Shown: positions 6,777 through 7,583 of the stretch, in pieces
Numbering within the stretch: position 1 is the first letter of the stretch
Layout: the number at the start of each line of letters is the position of its first letter
DNA from: Actinomycetes bacterium
GTDB taxonomy: Bacteria > Actinomycetota > Actinomycetes > Streptosporangiales > Streptosporangiaceae
Reading direction: 5' to 3'
NCBI GenBank assembly: GCA_023425615.1
Contig: JAFACJ010000585.1
Span: forward strand, 1 to 7,583
DNA length: 7,583 nucleotides
The notes under the pieces: generated by a model
What the model saw: only the letters and a program-made list of their open reading frames with translations
The model's database searches: none
Told to the model about the DNA's origin: nothing
Made by a program: the position numbers and the translations under genes

Positions 6777-7580
6777 ATGGACTTCGTGCTGCTGGACCGG
6801 CCGCGTGACGGCGTCGCACTGATCACCCTGAACCGCCCCGAGCGGATGAACGCCATGGCCTTCGACGTCATGATCCCCCTCCGGGAGACGATCGAGCGGG
6901 TCAGCCGCGACAACGGCGTGCGCGTCATCGTCCTCACCGGGGCGGGCCGGGGTTTCTGCTCGGGCGCCGACCTGGAGAGCCCCGGCGTCGTCCCCGACAT
7001 CGACGGGCTGACGATCCCGTCCATCGCACGCCGCTCCATGGAACTGCTCGACGACGTGATCCTCTCCCTCCGCCGGGCCCACCAGCCCGTCATCGGGGCG
7101 ATCAACGGCCCGGCGATCGGCGGCGGCCTGTGCCTGTCCCTGGCCACCGACATCCGCATCGCCTCACACGACGCCCTCTTCCGCGCCGCCGGCATCAACA
7201 ACGGCCTCACCGCCGCCGAACTGGGCCTGTCCTACCTGCTCCCCCGCGCCATCGGCTCCTCCCGCGCCTTCGAGATCATGCTCTCGGGCCGAGACGTGAC
7301 AGCCGAGGAGGCCGAACGCATCGGCCTGGTCTCCCATACCGTCGCACCCGAGACCCTCCTGGCCACCGCCTACACCCTGGCCGAACGCATCGCCGCCTAC
7401 AGCCGCGTGGGCGTGGAACTGACCAAGCGCATGCTCTGGTCCAGCCTCGACGCGGGCAGCCTCCAGTCCCACCTGGAACACGAGGGCACCGCCCAGCTCT
7501 ACGTCCGCCTGACCACCCGCAACTTCGAGGAATCAGTCCGCGCCCGCAAGGAGTCACGCCCCCCGTCGTTCACCGACTGA
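6777..7580 (+). CDS. Enoyl-CoA hydratase/isomerase (crotonase) family protein
   Basis: A complete 267-residue protein of normal length for a single-domain crotonase, probably cytosolic and acting on acyl-CoA thioesters. The N terminus has the family's GVALITLNRPERMNAM (residues 12-27). The first oxyanion-hole segment is GRGFCSGADL (57-66) and the second is NGPAIGGGL (110-118). SGRDVTAEEAERIGLV (170-185) is the usual distal motif. By eye, the two catalytic glutamates of rat enoyl-CoA hydratase (144 and 164) fall on Cys119 and Gly139. Glu148 in GLTAAELG lies, with a one-residue gap, near the catalytic Asp204 of dienoyl-CoA isomerase. It may thus be an isomerase or an atypical hydratase. The ATG at 6777 is chosen because the fold begins at once after it and the promoter places a transcription start there. 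It has its own promoter, 57 bp after the NRPS stop, so it is probably not part of the peptide operon. Confidence 0.92.
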   Translation: MDFVLLDRPRDGVALITLNRPERMNAMAFDVMIPLRETIERVSRDNGVRVIVLTGAGRGFCSGADLESPGVVPDIDGLTIPSIARRSMELLDDVILSLRRAHQPVIGAINGPAIGGGLCLSLATDIRIASHDALFRAAGINNGLTAAELGLSYLLPRAIGSSRAFEIMLSGRDVTAEEAERIGLVSHTVAPETLLATAYTLAERIAAYSRVGVELTKRMLWSSLDAGSLQSHLEHEGTAQLYVRLTTRNFEESVRARKESRPPSFTD

Positions 7581-7583
7581 CCC

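Noticed and set aside
4170..7082. A 970-codon open frame on the minus strand
   Set aside because: It runs antisense to A2, T3, E and the crotonase, all with clear motifs. Its translation is low-complexity Gly/Arg/Gln/Val-rich, as expected from the complement of GC-rich codons.
1..7583. tRNA/rRNA genes, CRISPR arrays, insertion sequences, MbtH-like gene, thioesterase
   Set aside because: I looked for these and saw none. The two genes fill the window except for 57 bases between them and 3 at the end.

Overview
The window comes from a high-GC actinomycete. Coding sequence is, by eye, above 70% G+C with strong G/C third positions, and the nonribosomal peptide synthetase (NRPS) domain sequences are of actinobacterial style. 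The genus cannot be fixed from the sequence; a Streptosporangiales- or Streptomyces-like actinomycete would fit.

Positions 1-6719 (+) hold the 3' part of one very large NRPS gene whose 5' end lies outside the window. The visible domain order is: carrier protein T1 (entered in the A-T linker of a preceding module) - C1 - a remnant of an adenylation domain (only its last ~60 residues) - T2 - C2 - complete A2 - T3 - E - short C-terminal tail - stop. The A2 specificity residues read D-F-W-N-V-G-M-V-H-K, essentially the known threonine signature. With the intact epimerization domain, the last module should add Thr and present it as D-Thr or D-allo-Thr. There is no thioesterase, so the peptide must pass to another protein or be released by a separate enzyme.

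The main anomaly is the middle module, C1-(remnant A)-T2. About 425 residues carrying adenylation motifs A1 to A8 are missing, yet the frame is intact and T2 keeps its phosphopantetheine serine. T2 must be charged in trans, or the module is skipped or dead. A second anomaly is codon usage in A2: from about 4221 to 4943 it shifts abruptly to many T-ending codons, which suggests that the substrate-determining core was exchanged by recombination.

Positions 6720-6776 form a short AT-rich intergenic island. It carries a perfect 14-bp palindrome matching the KstR-type operator pattern TnnAACnnGTTnnA, embedded in a plausible promoter whose predicted transcription start coincides with the ATG of the next gene (leaderless).

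Positions 6777-7580 (+) encode a complete 267-residue crotonase-fold (enoyl-CoA hydratase/isomerase family) protein that lacks both classical hydratase glutamates. Its own promoter and operator suggest it belongs to lipid or sterol catabolism rather than to the peptide pathway. The peptide cluster probably ends at 6719, and any downstream NRPS partner would lie upstream of the window or elsewhere.
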